From: Polytrichum commune | Taxonomy: Eukaryota; Streptophyta; Polytrichopsida; Polytrichales; Polytrichaceae | Reading direction: 5' to 3' | NCBI GenBank assembly: GCA_950295325.1 | Contig: OX485804.1 | Location: 5,640,001-5,704,000, forward strand | DNA: 64,000 nt | In this document: one piece after another, positions 45,683-58,347 of the stretch | Position numbering within the stretch: position 1 is the stretch's first letter | Layout: every line of letters starts with the position of its first letter | Translations under genes and position numbers: made by a program | Notes under the pieces: model-generated | What the model was told of the DNA's origin: nothing | Database searches by the model: none | Seen by the model: the letters and a program-made list of their open reading frames with translations, nothing else

Positions 45683-45876
45683 GGTCCTCGCTTTGTGGAG
45701 GGGGAGCTCCTACTAATTAAGGTAGACATGCCTGGTACCAACACAAGGATAATAATCTTGGCACGTGTATTTTGAGTGCTATGTGCTTGAATGTGGATCT
45801 AAGAGTGAACATCAAAAAGACATGTCTTAAAGTGAAATTGAACTACGTACTCAAACTATGCTCACTAAGTTCACTA

Positions 45877-46097
45877 CACTTAATATGATATTTAGTGTCA
45901 CTTACTATTTGGAAGTACATAATGCTATATCTATTTATTGTACATCTTGCATTTTACCAACACATGTTGAATCGGTTATTTGGACATCATAGAGCATTAG
46001 CAACTTTGCTCAGTATAAAATTACATCAATAGTAAAAAAAAAGACGTAGCACTTTGTAAATTTAAATGGTAAGTGACATTAAATATCATATTTAGTG
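45877..46097. mobile_element. MITE with palindromic TTTAGTG ends, copy 2 (221 bp, TA target)
   Basis: CACTTAATAT/ATATTTAGTG at the left and ATTAAATATC/ATATTTAGTG at the right, flanked by TA (45875-45876, 46098-46099). The inverted match continues inward over GTCACTTAC, giving more than 30 bp of paired end. It is a shorter relative of 30641-31040. Confidence 0.85.
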
Positions 46098-46099
46098 TA

Positions 46100-46801
46100 G
46101 TTAACTTGAATTGAGGGGGGGGTATATGACCACTTAAAGAGCACGGAAACCTTCATTGTGATATGAATAAGATAGTCATATGAGCTCCAAAAACTATGAG
46201 GCAAATGTCTACAAGCATGATTCATATTTGTTACTCATCTCACACTAATTGCATGTTTCATATCCTACAAGAAGTGGGTGCATAGAGAAAAATATCTAAA
46301 TTACACACTTCAACCTTACCACATGGCACAATTTTATTACTCCTATTTGTGTTGAAATTTCACTTTATTAATTATTGTACATAGTGCCACATGGTATTTT
46401 ATGTCATGGTGGTAACTTTTGTAATGACACTTGTTATTAATGAATTTAGAAATAGTGCCATCCCAACTTACTCTAAATTCATCCACTTTTGGTGTATTAT
46501 ATATCCTAACGATTCCATAATGAACTATCATCTTGAATGATTGATATTTGGATGAAAAATCACTTAGTAAGTGAGAATAATTGCAACATTGTAAATCTAT
46601 CAAAAAAATCTATAAGGAAATATTCCTAGTTACGAGAAAGAAGGATATATTATATCTATTTCCCATTGGATCACACCACGTATCATTACAAATTTGTCCG
46701 TCTAAAAATATAGATCTCATATGTGTCAGTATTACATGACCCTATTGAGTGACTTGGTCAACTATGAATGCCCCAATTTTATGTGATGGCAGCTTGTGAT
46801 T
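46100..46801. other. Non-coding with dispersed repeat
   Basis: 46370-46480 (CCACATGGTATTTTATGTCA.. GGTGGTAACTTTTGTAA) matches 58740-58820 in the same orientation, so both are copies of one dispersed repeat. No gene. Confidence 0.55.
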
Positions 46802-47130
46802 CAGGCCAACTTTACACTAGGAGTCGAGGCCAAGGGCCGAGGGAAATCTCGCGGTCCTATTGATTGAGAGCTTAAGGCCAACCCGAAGACCTTTAGACTA
46901 GGAGTCAATCCCAACAATTAATTGAATATTTTAATCTATTATATGTTGGCCTTGAGATGGCCCCCAAGGCACAAAAGGAACCCTCATGGATTGGGTCAAC
47001 AAAGGGCCTTGGGGCCAACGAGTACACTTTTTATTGTTCACTTGAGGCTGACTGAACTTCAAAAAAACCCAAATATTGGTTAAGTTGGCCCCAAGATTTC
47101 ACAGCCTTGACTCCTAGTGTAAAGCGGCCC
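46802..47130. mobile_element. MITE with CTTTACACTAGGAGTC ends (~329 bp)
   Basis: CTTTACACTAGGAGTC near the left end has a perfect inverse GACTCCTAGTGTAAAG at the right end, with GGCC just outside on both sides. The interior is rich in GGCCAA/TTGGCC. The end resembles that of 18329-18483 (GGGCCGCTTTACACTA). No clear target duplication (TTC against TAA). Confidence 0.7.
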
Positions 47131-49532
47131 TAACTATCATCACAAGAGTTTTGACAACTGTCATAGCTAAGCATTAGCATTTAGATGAGCGATTATGGTT
47201 AACCTATAGATTGACTATGTGTTACCCTAACTTACCACTACAAAAATTTGTAGCAATATCCACGTTCGTGAAAATTCTTAAATGTTTTTGTAATCTCCTT
47301 ATAATTTGTTTCTCTTTGCAAGAAAAAATGATTCCCTGGTATCACTCCTCGTAAACAAATGCAAAATCTCTTATTTTATCGGTTATAGATGCCCCAACAT
47401 TACAATGGTTTAGACTTGTTTGGATCCCAAATGGGAACTTTGGCTTGCAATGGCTAGCATGGCACTCATGCCCCGATCACACCAAACTTTCCATCTGGTT
47501 TTAGTCATGAAATTGCCAGGGATTATGTTCAAAAATAGATGTTAGTCCACCACTTTTCACATTATTACTGCCGGAGATGCTGACGGATGATGCCAAAAGT
47601 GATTGGTGTGATCAACCCCTCACTCTCGGGTCAACGTGAACGAACGTCTAGTTCATAATTACAACATGTTGAATTGCGTGGCATGATCCTTCAATAAAAT
47701 TTGCAAATTTCATTATGAGGATATCGAAGTAATTTTTTGTCCAAATTTTCATTATTGTATCTATCAATTGACTTTGTGAATTTAACCCTAAATGCATGGA
47801 CCTATTTCTAAAAATCAAAGCGATGCACATGAGTGAATTTTGTTAAATGTGAAGGAGCACACATTCTAAAGCAAAGTCCTACATAAGTTGCCAAATTTGA
47901 AATGAAGCTATAATCAAAATTTCAACATGATTGGACCATATTTGGATTATTCACATGTTCAAAAAAAAAGAAGGAGAAGATTGAAAGTAAATATACCACA
48001 AGTTTAAAATGTCATCCATTTATTGTGGTAGAGATAGTATGTATTCATTAGTAGGTAAGAAAAGTCAAAGGAAAAAAATTACAAGAGGTACATGTTTGAA
48101 GCATCCCCTAAATTTTGTTTGCATTTTGGGCACTCAATTTTCAATTCTCTCAACAATGTAGAATCTACAAATGAGGTCCTTTGCTCAATCCCAACAATCA
48201 ATATATGCATCATAACCTAACTTGAACACCTTGTGAAAGGAGTGTATCCAATAGAGGTTTGATGATATGACTCTCTAACTAGAAATTGACCACTTAGTAG
48301 TATATTGATGTTTTTCATGTTATTTACAAAATCCCATGTGTACCCCATAAATGATGCATTTCAATACCAAAGTGTCGAACATGCTTATCACCTACGATAG
48401 CACAAACCATAACATTTATCCATGTGGAGAAATGGAAATACATTATTATTTGAGCTTTAGTGGCGTGAACGTCCCAAAATGGCACTTTTGACTTCAAATG
48501 GATAGATTTACTTTGTTAAAATAAGTAATGCATCGTACGTAGCTATTGATATTCTTTGATTGTCACATCCAAAAGCTTGATTATACTAATTTGTCCATGA
48601 GTAGTACTAGCTTTTTGTGCCTCATGAAATGTTCACATCTTGAGATTGACAATTGTGCCACATACATTGTTTTCAACTTCCCACACGTTATGGTATTTGT
48701 AATTCTAGTCGATCCTATCAAGTTTACTACCAAAACAACAATCTTTATATTTGCAATACATTCAACATGGGAGGATCAAAAACAAATTATTGCTTTTTAA
48801 CCACATGGATTTTGCTAGTGCCTCACAACTTCTTGTTTGCAACCATTCTCACAAGACCTTTCGAAGTTCATCCTCTCTACATGTAACACATCTTAGAATG
48901 TGCAATAAGGCCTCATCCCTTTTAGTGCTAAATGAAGTTGTCGATTTGACACGTGCGTTCTACTCTAAAGGTGGCAATACCTAAAGGTGAGTTCTCACGT
49001 TTGATTGTATGTACTTTGTTTCTTTGCGGCCATGCTTTACATGCTTTTCATATACGCAATATCATGGTACTATCATCTATTCAAATGCATTCGTTCCTTG
49101 CAAAGGACTAGTTGAGATACTTTTATGCATTTTATGCATTGAAAGTTGGGATGATAATAACGTCTATTTTGTGTGTCACAATTATGTTGGTACACAAAAA
49201 AAAATGACCCCACCTACCACAAGGATATGTGATGTACCAAGGGGACTCGTGAACATGAAAGTCAATGGGTCCAAATCCACGTCAGTTAAACAATCACAAA
49301 CATTTACTTTTCTTTATGTCTGGTATAGAATACGGACTAAGTGATCCAATCGCGTTTGGGAGCATGAGGGAGGGTTAAGCTATTAGACATAGTCGACAAT
49401 ATATCTTCATTTGTGTTTGTTTTCTGACTTAACTTGCCGACCTATTATTTATTTATCTATCTATCTCGAAGGCAGTCATTTGGTCTTACCATTCTCTTTT
49501 GTATTCTTTGCTCTTGAAAATCAATAATCTTG
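47131..49532. other. AT-rich, no recognised gene
   Basis: Short open frames (for example 48546-48984) overlap each other in all frames and lack recognisable domains. I see no supported gene in this stretch. Confidence 0.45.
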
Positions 49533-50047
49533 ATTTGAGGATTGGTAACGTGGACACAACATAGTCAACTATTTGACATCGGATAGCAATGAAAGAGATT
49601 GGACTATGTGATCTCAATATACTAACATCATAGGTTCAAAATTCAACATGATTGGGAAGAACTTATGTGTACATTTAATGAGTCTTCATTTTGATGACGA
49701 ATAAGATTTTCATATTAGGTTAGGCTACATGCACAATTTGGAATTTCTAACACTACAAACATATGAGATTTGAGACAATTGTCCACATTACTAGAAAATG
49801 TGCAAATGTACCACAAACTTAGATTGACTTATTTTCTTTACCAATGCATTACGATTGTTTAAGACCTCATATTCTTGTTGTAATAGCATCCTCGTAATTC
49901 AATATCAAAGTGAATACTCATTAAACATACATATAGGTTTATCCCAATTATGTTGACTGCTAGACCTATGATGGGTTAGTATATTTAGAGCACATAGTCC
50001 AATCTCTTTCAATGCAATCAAATGTCAACTTTATCAATCCTAGAACT
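49533..50047. repeat. Foldback, ~110-bp inverted arms
   Basis: GAAAGAGATTGGACTATGTG with ATATACTAACATCATAGGT at 49590-49635 pairs with its inverse at 49965-50025. Similarity extends outward over TTTGACAT..GATAGCA on both sides. The roughly 300-bp loop is non-coding. Confidence 0.75.
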
Positions 50048-51504
50048 CATATGCTAGTAGTGTAATGATCATCTCATACATGTTGCTAGATTTGTGACTC
50101 ATATCCCACAAGAAGTGGTTGTAGAGGAAAAAATGTTTATGTGGGACCCACTTACAAATTTGAAAATGCACTTAAAATCGACTTAAATGCTATATGAGAT
50201 CACTCTTGACATACCCTCTCCTGTCACTGGTGCTTGGGCTGGCCTGAGCACCGGCCCAATTCTTAAGCATTAAGCCCTCAATTAGGCCAAACTATATCAA
50301 CTCTTCGGGCCCAACCTTGTCACATGTAAGTGATGAGGCCTGATTTTAGGTCTTGATGTCCTCAAGGGGAGTGAAGAGAAAATTGAACATTTCATGAATC
50401 GATTATAGAGATGTGCATTGTCCAACGGATGCGCCCGATCCGATTCATGATTAAAGTTCGAGCCAAGGAAAACCTCGTCCTGATTTTTTCAAGCTGGCCC
50501 AAAGATTTAATGCCATAATTTTGCCACCTAAGATGCCATATAGGATTACTAATGTTCGCACCCAATCCTGGTAGAAAGTCCTTGGAGTGGATTTGATGAA
50601 AGTGAGCAATCCTATTGGTTGAAATTCTTAGAGTTCGGGCTGGCCCTCAATCCGGCCCCCATTATAAAGTGGGCCTCGATGAGGGCGGTTAAAAGTCATA
50701 ACCCCCACCCAACACTCACCTTGTAAGAGAGTCATAGACCCGGGTACACAACTCCCGTATTATATGGCCTTGATTATAATAATTTATAATGCATTTTGGT
50801 CCAATCTCGAGTGATATACTTTGTTTTAATGTAAGAAACTCTTGCAACTTTTCTAACAAGGAATCCAAAGATGTAAATTATGTATAGGAAATGAATATTC
50901 CTTGAAGCATATAATTACATTCAAAACCTAATTATATGAGTGTTTTTTTTAATACAAGTACCACATGCCAAACTACCCAACTCTTAGGGTTTTTAATAAT
51001 AAAAATGTGATATTTTTAAAATTATAGATAAAACATTGCCAATGCGTTTTAATTTTAATCGGAGGCAACTACTCCAATTAAAATAGGTTCAAAAAATAGG
51101 TGTTTCAATTCTTTATATACGTTGTGACTTTTATTTTATTTTATTTTTTGTTCTCCTTCATCTCAATTTATTTAATTTGGTCTACACTCAAATTTTTAGT
51201 CTTTTTTGTTTTTGTATAATTTGATATAATTATTACAAAAGACGTCTTCTAAACCGTTTTAATGCAGATTTCTATTGCGTATAATATGGGAGTTGCATAC
51301 CCTGGGCCATAAATATTCCCAATGCAAGGTCTCGATCTAGATTGGAAGAGAAGGTTATGTCTGTTAACAAACTCGCCTCTCCGCAACTTAAGATACATAA
51401 GTAGGTAAAAATGGAAACACGTAGCTCAAATACTACAAGGAGGCTTATAGCCTTATAAGACTTGAGGAGTTAAGCCGATTTATGAAGAAGAGAAGAATAA
51501 TAAT
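50048..51504. other. Non-coding gap
   Basis: The phrase CATATCC(C/T)ACAAGAAGTGG at 50099 recurs at 46260, a dispersed repeat. No gene. Confidence 0.45.
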
Positions 51505-52841
51505 TTGACAGTGAGAGACAGCATGTTGTCGAGTCGTGGGATGCTAAAGCAAGGAATAACGTGTGTCGCTCGCACTCCAGATGCCCGCTCACTGCCAGAA
51601 TCTTTACACCAGAATAACATAGCCCCCGGATTCAGTCGGAGCTCCACTGCTGGCCAGATTCCACAGTCGGTTACTAGAATATTGTGTGCACATCTGTCCT
51701 GTGATCAATCACTCGAATCAATCCACTCAGAATAGGCAACAAATTATCCTTGCATCTTTTCCCAATTTCGGTGAAAAAGGCAGCAGCTTTAAGTTGTGGC
51801 GAATGGAGCTGCAGTTTGAGTTGGAGCTGTCGAGTTTGATTATTACTGCGAGAGTTTCCCAGAGCTTTTGACATTTTGGATGTGGAACTGTTTGTTGATG
51901 AATTTATGAAGTTATCCTCCCTTGGATCCAAGCACGGGCTTAAGCTGAGGAGCTTACAGAAATTCGTGAGCACTGTGGAAGATTGTTACTGCAGAAGCTG
52001 AGTCCGGCTTCTTGTTTGAATATCGTGGTTTTGTGGGCTTTAGTTTTGGACGGGAGGAAGTTGTGAGTTTCGGAGGAAAGAATGGGCATATATCTATGCT
52101 ACGCGGCGAATGTGACGGTAGCGACACCTTCAAGGAGTGCAGCATCTTTCCATTCGATGACGCTTTAGCATATTAGAATTTAGTAGTGCTCAACAAGATT
52201 CGATACTGTTTCTTCAAAAGTAGCCAAGGAATTCGGTAGCTTCACACACTCTCTCTCTCTCTCTCTCTCGCCTGACGACAAAATCTGAAGGTTTTTGCGG
52301 TCAAGGTTTCAACTTTGTTATATATTCAAGGTCAAAACTCCACGGACAGCAGAAAGCCAATTTGTGGGTCCCTTGAACCTTCCCTGGGATAAGTCCGAAG
52401 AAAAATCACTCCGGTCCTGCCTTGGGATTTGCTCTACCACTCTGCTTACTACCTGGTCCAATCAATCTGCTGCTGTTCGAAAACATCAGGTGGGCAAGAA
52501 CCTGGGTAGCATACAGACTTTAATTTAATGCTGTTCTTATGTTGTTTTTATGTTTTTGATACATCGGAAAAAGATTAGCATACCGACTAGTCTCGAAGTA
52601 CTGAAGAAGGTTGAGTGCTCACCGACCAGATGCAGTTCCATTGCGGAATTGGTTGCTTACTTGCAGCATTGAGTTAACTGCTGTTGGTCCTTCTTTTTGT
52701 TAGGTAGATGTGCATTCTAGACTTATGCGAAATGCCTGTTTCAAAGTGACGATTAGATGCAAGGTTTCTAATTGAAGAAGAAGACTGCAGGTGCTGTGAA
52801 GAGGGCGAAGGCGAGGTCGAAGCAGGGAACCAAGAGCGGCC
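51505..52841 (+). promoter_or_regulatory. Probable promoter / 5' leader of the symporter gene
   Basis: Higher in GC than the flanking repeats but with only short frames and no domain. A (CT)n tract of about 11 units at 52248-52270 is typical of plant core promoters and leaders (pyrimidine patch). The coding start at 52842 has the context GGCCATGG. A leader intron is possible. Confidence 0.4.
52248..52270. repeat. (CT)n microsatellite
   Basis: About eleven uninterrupted CT units upstream of the symporter gene. Confidence 0.85.
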
Positions 52842-55800
52842 ATGGCTCCAGCGTTGCCAGACTTTGCAAGAAATGGAGCTGGTATGAATTTCGCAGGAAA
52901 ATCCTCCTTACTCATCATCATCCATTGCATGGTCCATACATCTTTCAATCATAGTAGGAAATTACACAATGTCACCAAATTACCAACAAATTAAGAACAC
53001 GTAGAGTGTATTACCTGTCTAAACCCTGACGTTGCTGCAGGTCACGAGAAGAAAAAAAGCCGATGGAAACGGTTTAAGAGCAGGTGGTTGCGAATGAAGA
53101 TGTTGATCTGGTGGACATTGCTCGGAGTAGGGGTTGGAATCATTCTTGGAGCTTCGCTGTACAAAGTCCACCCTTCCAGCCTCGCCATTACCCTCATAGG
53201 TTTTTTCCCTCTTCTTCCTCTCTTCTTCCTCTTGTCCAAGTGTTTTTGTGTGTATCCTGTAATGCTAGTCCGAGGTCAACATTATCTCTACTGAACGCAT
53301 GTCAAAGATCTCAGGTTTATCTTATGAAAATTTCATACAAGTGTGTGCGAGTACTTTGGAATGGGATACAGTTTGCTGCTACTTATGTGGCAGGTCAACG
53401 ATTCAATAAGGTTATCATATGGAAATTTCATACAATTGTATGTACGTTGCAATTGGGTTGAGTTTGTTGCTAGATGGCGGCAGGTCAAAAACATTTCTAC
53501 TGAATGCATGTGAACTATTTCAGATCATATTGTTAAAATTTTCAGACAAAAGTGTGTACATTGCAATTGGGTTAAGTTTGTTGGTAGCTATGTGGCAGGT
53601 AAACATTTCTACCACACGTATATCACTGATTTCCTTATTCTGTTGAAATATGTCGAAGTGTGTGTGGACGTTGGAATTGGGATAAGTTTGTTGCTACCTG
53701 TGTGGCAGTACAAAATTTCTACTAAATGCATGTGAACGATTTCAGGTTATTCTGTTGAAGTTTTCTAAGTGTGTATGGGCGTTGGAATAGGATTAAGTTT
53801 GTTGCTATGTAAGTTATGTGGCAGGTGAACGCTTCTACTAAGTTGAATGCATGTCAACGGTTCCTTATTCTTGTCGTGAATTGTTTACACAAGTGTGTGT
53901 AGCTACGCTGCAATTGGGTTAAGGTTGTTGATACTTATGTATGCGACAGGATACCCTGGCGAGATATTAATCCGGGCACTCCAGGAGCTTGTGTTGCCTC
54001 TAATGGTGTTCGCTTTGATGAGCGGAGTTTTCAATCTGCGACATAATCAGGGGGGGTGGGTAAAGCTCTTCCCACTTCTCTTTCGGATTTGTTGGTGCCA
54101 TGGCGCCATCTCCGGTCCATTTTTGCGCGCTTCATGCTAAACGTTCCCATCTCTTGATCTTGCTCTTGCTCACCTACTTTTGCTATCGCAGAAGCTTCTG
54201 CCAAGCATGAATGATTTGCTTGGCGCTTCGTAACTAGTTTTAGCAGGACCTCCTGCTTCGATCGATGTTGTCCGGCACAGGAGGGCTTGCCAACTGGAAA
54301 CAGCAACCAACACGTATATTATGTTTGTCTTATCTTGTTTTTGGCAGATGGTTTACCATTTCAAGTTGATTACCCCTAAGTTCGAAGAGGTTTATTCGAT
54401 GCTCACCAACTTGAAATGGTCAAAAGCAAGAAGTGATTAAACATGAATTACGTACTGATCGCCCCATTTCAAGATGACAAGCCCTCCTGTGTGTGGTGTA
54501 AGAGGAAGAAATAGAATTTGAGATTGTGATGATACTTACTTGTAGGGAGCATAAGCGGTTTTGGTATTGTTGCACAGAACGGGGAGATTGATTCGGTGGT
54601 CTCTGCTCTACTACTTACTGTCTATGCTGCTGGCAGTGGCGCTGGGCATCGCGCTCGTCTATGCCATCCGGCCGGGCCGAAGCACTCCTTTCAAGGGAAA
54701 TAATTTCTCCAACTGCAACAGCTCCAACGTCACAAGCTCGTGCGTTTGCTTCTTCTTTCATCCCTTAATTTTATCATATATAAATGCTACAAGGAAACAG
54801 TTTCAAATCCCCAAATTCCATAGGGATCCCAATGATGTGAGATGTTTGGTGAGTTTTCCATGGATAGTTGTCAGTAGCGAGAAGGGCCAATAACTCCCAA
54901 GCAGGTTAGTCCCCGGAACAATTAAGATGCTTCAGAAATGGAAGGTGAATGTGCGCACAGATACTTATAAGAGCGCAATCTTCTTCAAGAGGATTTCTCC
55001 TTTGTACTAGGGTTAAGGGTCACAAGTTTGCACTTAAGCTATCAAGTCAAGGAATACTTTCCTTTTGTCGTGGATCCCTTGTTGTTGTTTTCTTTATGCT
55101 AAATGTTGTTGCATGGGAGAGGGGTACTAATGGTAATGAATCAAGTTTGAGATAAGGGAGAACCTAAACAGGGCCATCATGTGTTAGCAAAACATTCCAC
55201 ATACAACTATGGAATAATGTTTGGCTACACATGATGCTTTGAGTGCAGTACCAAATGTGCATGCAAAGAGAGGAGAATGAATGGGCACTAGGGCTTGTGT
55301 AATTTTCGTAGGCATGCATGAAATTTTCGACGTCTTTTAACCCTGGCTTGACACGAGATTTGACAGAACTGCGAGCGCGGATAAATCAGCCGTGGACTCG
55401 TTGCTCAACATCGGGCGCAACCTCATTCCCACCAACATCGTGGAAGCTGCTTCCGTGCCCAATTTCCTGGGTGTCATCATGTTCGCTATCGTCTTCGCAG
55501 CCGCCCTCAATAGCATCGGTGCTTTTTCAATTCCTGCTTGCTAGAATGTGGGTTTATTTGCTTAAAAAATAACAACAGCTTACATTCAATCAAGACATTC
55601 TCAGGTAACCCAAGAAGCAGGTCGACGATTCAAGCTCATCAATATAATATATCCAACTCAAATCGGAATCGTCTTCAAATCTTGAGATATAAATTGCACT
55701 AGGTTGATGCCCTCCTAGACTGAATTTGGAAGAGAACGAAAATGGTCGACTCAACAAAAAACCACTTGTGGCTGGTAAATAGGTCTTGTGATGCCTCCAT

Positions 55801-58347
55801 CTCATCACTTTGCATGACTGGGTGTTCTTGGGGAGAATTGATTGCTTTTTAATTTGTTGTTGTTGTTGTCCTTGGCAGGCGAACGAGCTGAGCCTTTGAT
55901 TCGCATACTTGAGGTTTGCAACGACGTCTTCATGAAAGTTGTAAGTCCCAACTACGAGGCATGCCTGCGACATCATGATGCTTCATGTGCGGCAATTGGA
56001 TTCTTTCGAATGCAAATAATTTGAGACTTCTTTCAAATAGTGAACAAAACCTCCCTGCTTGTCCTAATCTGCATAAAGGCCGAATCAAATCATAAGGTAT
56101 CCTATTGGTGCAGTATCTTGCCTACTACTTCCATGGATAACACAAACATCTGATTCAGTTCAGCCCACACTAGGTATTCATAATCGACCTTGCAATCACT
56201 GGGTGGCAGCTAGAGAGGGTGTCTTATGACATTTGGTGCTACATGACAAGTCATGAAGTCTGATCTGATTAACATGGCACACCAATCTCAATGCCACACA
56301 AAATCAGATATTTAGTGTAGCTTCTTGTAGTATGACAACAATTTTAATGTGGCGGGTGGGTGTATGTGCTCAGATCTATGCGGTGATTGCATGCACACCT
56401 GTAGGGATAGCATCACTGTTGGCAAGCACCATACTCAAGTCATGCAGCCTGATCACACTGCTCAAAGCACTAGCACTCTACGTGGCCACTGTGTTGGGAG
56501 GATTTTTGATCCACACGAGTGTCTTGCTTCCAATCACTTTACTCATCCTGTCTCAGCAGAATCCTATCAAGGTTTTCAAGTAAGCTCACCTCTTGTCACT
56601 AAATCCATAACTGCGCATCGATAAGAAAGACTATCCTTGAAGTTGATACAGCTGAAAATAATCACAATGATGACATTTTCGTTGACATGAGGAGCTTGCT
56701 CAGTGTACCTTTTATTAACTGTGCTATTAATTCCTTCTGTCATGAAGTTATGTAAGTTTCTTGAGTCGAGTAGATTGTTTCATGGATAAAGGTGATCTTT
56801 CAAAAAAATAAAGTGAGGTTCTATCTATGACAGGGCATTCCTACCAGCGTTTCTGGTTGGTATTGGAACATCTTCGAGTGCAGCGACAATGCCGGTGACG
56901 ATGCAATGTGGGGAAGACTATGGATGTGCCAGTAGTGTGGTTCGCTTTGTTGTGCCCATGGGCACAAACATCAATCGTGATGGAGCCGCTCTGTATGAAG
57001 CTGTATCTGTCATATTCATTACCCAGGCAAGAAATCTCATTGTTTATACATCCATGTCCAACTCTCTTACAAGCATTCAAGCAAGACTTACTGCAATGTA
57101 ATTTCCATCAGGAAGAGATTGTGCATCCAAACACATCAGCTCATTCAAAAAATGTCAAATGCTAGACTAATAGATTGTTTACAGAGTTCTTCAAAGATGT
57201 GCAAAATCTCGCTGCCACTGTTGCTTGGCCGGGTCCACCCTATGGCCATTATCTAATATGTTCCTGATGTAGGACTAACATATTTCCAATGTGTTTCTTC
57301 TACTCATCTCCTTCTCTTTTGCCACTGAATACTAAGTTAGGGTTATGGGGATTGCAGGCACACGGCGTACCAATAACAGTAGGCAATGTGATAGTGGTGG
57401 CCTTGACCGCAACACTTGCTGCCATCGGCTCTGCTTCCATTCCCAACTCTGCTCTTGTCTCAATGATCACCGTGCTGCAGGTCAAATTATCTCTTTCTCA
57501 ATGTCTTCAGGATTGATCTGTGTAGGACAAGTGCAATGGCTATGCTTGCAGTTTCAATTCGAGTTTATCTACAAGTTGTTGGATCATGATTGGCCATCAC
57601 TATGAAGACTGAAGAAATCACGTGCTATTCAGATCTCATGACATCTTAACCTCAATGGGAGCAGATCCCCAGATGCTCACCTCTTAAAAGTGGCAAAAAT
57701 CATCTTAAATGTGATGAAGTTCACAAATTGATTTTTGGAATGCCTCTGATTTTTCAGGCACTTGGACTACAAGAGTACATACCTGATGTCGCAGTGTTGT
57801 ACTCAGTGGATTGGCTGCTAGGAATGTTTCGAACGGCGGTGAATATTTGGGGAGATGCATGTGCTTGCGTGATTGTTGACATCTGGGCCACACGTTATGC
57901 GAAGAATCATCCTACACTGCCAACTGTGGTAAGTTTTGGTTGAAAAAAGTTACAACAAAACATGCATCATCCTCGAGAGATGAATTCCATCTGAAGATCT
58001 TAAGTGACCTGAAGACCAAAGATTGTAAAACAATGTAACCATAGTCATTGGTTGTGCACTTCCCTTGTCTTGAATCCCTTAAGGTACTGTAATGTTCCAT
58101 AGCTTTGCATGCATTCACTTCACAATCTTCAAAAGCATTTGCGTTTTTTTTACAGTGGATTTTGAAGAGATCAAAAATATTGCTGTTGAGGTATGTGGAT
58201 GTGAACGATGGTGCAGTTGAAATTGATACGATGGAAACCAGTTTAACATTGAGTAATGAAATGCAGAACCATGAACCTACAACAGAGGTGGTTGGTAGTG
58301 TTGAACCAAGTGAGAACATGAACACTCTTCATGAAAGCAAGTTGTAA
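52842..58347 (+). CDS. Dicarboxylate/amino acid:cation symporter (DAACS/SLC1 family), 11 exons
   Basis: Coding exons: 52842-52881, 53041-53199, 53950-54055, 54578-54739, 55367-55518, 55879-55940, 56374-56579, 56834-57026, 57358-57480, 57758-57928 and 58156-58347. They total 1566 bp (521 residues) with every junction in frame. All introns are GT-AG except the eighth, whose donor is CAG|GCAAGA (GC-AG). The start MAPALPDFARNG is followed by a basic patch and TM1 (MLIWWTLLGVGVGIILG). Next come YPGEILIRALQELVLPLMVFALMSG, LLYYLLSMLLAVALGIALV, NLIPTNIVEAASVPNFLGVIMF and TPVGIASLLA. Hairpin GTSSSAATMP is at 307-316 and PMGTNINRDGAALYEA (337-352) replaces the family's NMDGT. TM8 has VDWLLGMFRTAVNIWGD. 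A Glu/Asn/Ser-rich cytosolic tail ends at TAA. Such proteins import acidic amino acids or C4-dicarboxylates with Na+ or H+ across the plasma or an organelle membrane. The family is certain; the substrate is not. Confidence 0.95.
57027..57357 (+). other. GC-AG intron of the symporter gene
   Basis: The exon ends ..ATTACCCAG and the intron starts GCAAGA. The acceptor is GGATTGCAG. Joining here gives FITQ-AHGVPITVGN, in register with family members. Using the next GT (about 15 bases later) would add five residues to a conserved helix, so the GC donor is preferred. Confidence 0.8.

Noticed and set aside
48546-49344. Chain of short plus-strand frames as a possible gene
   Set aside because: The frames overlap in different registers, have no domain, and show no consistent splice sites.
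53084-53646. Open frames running past exon 2 of the symporter
   Set aside because: They read through the GT donor at 53200 into the intron. The family alignment continues in the exon at 53950.
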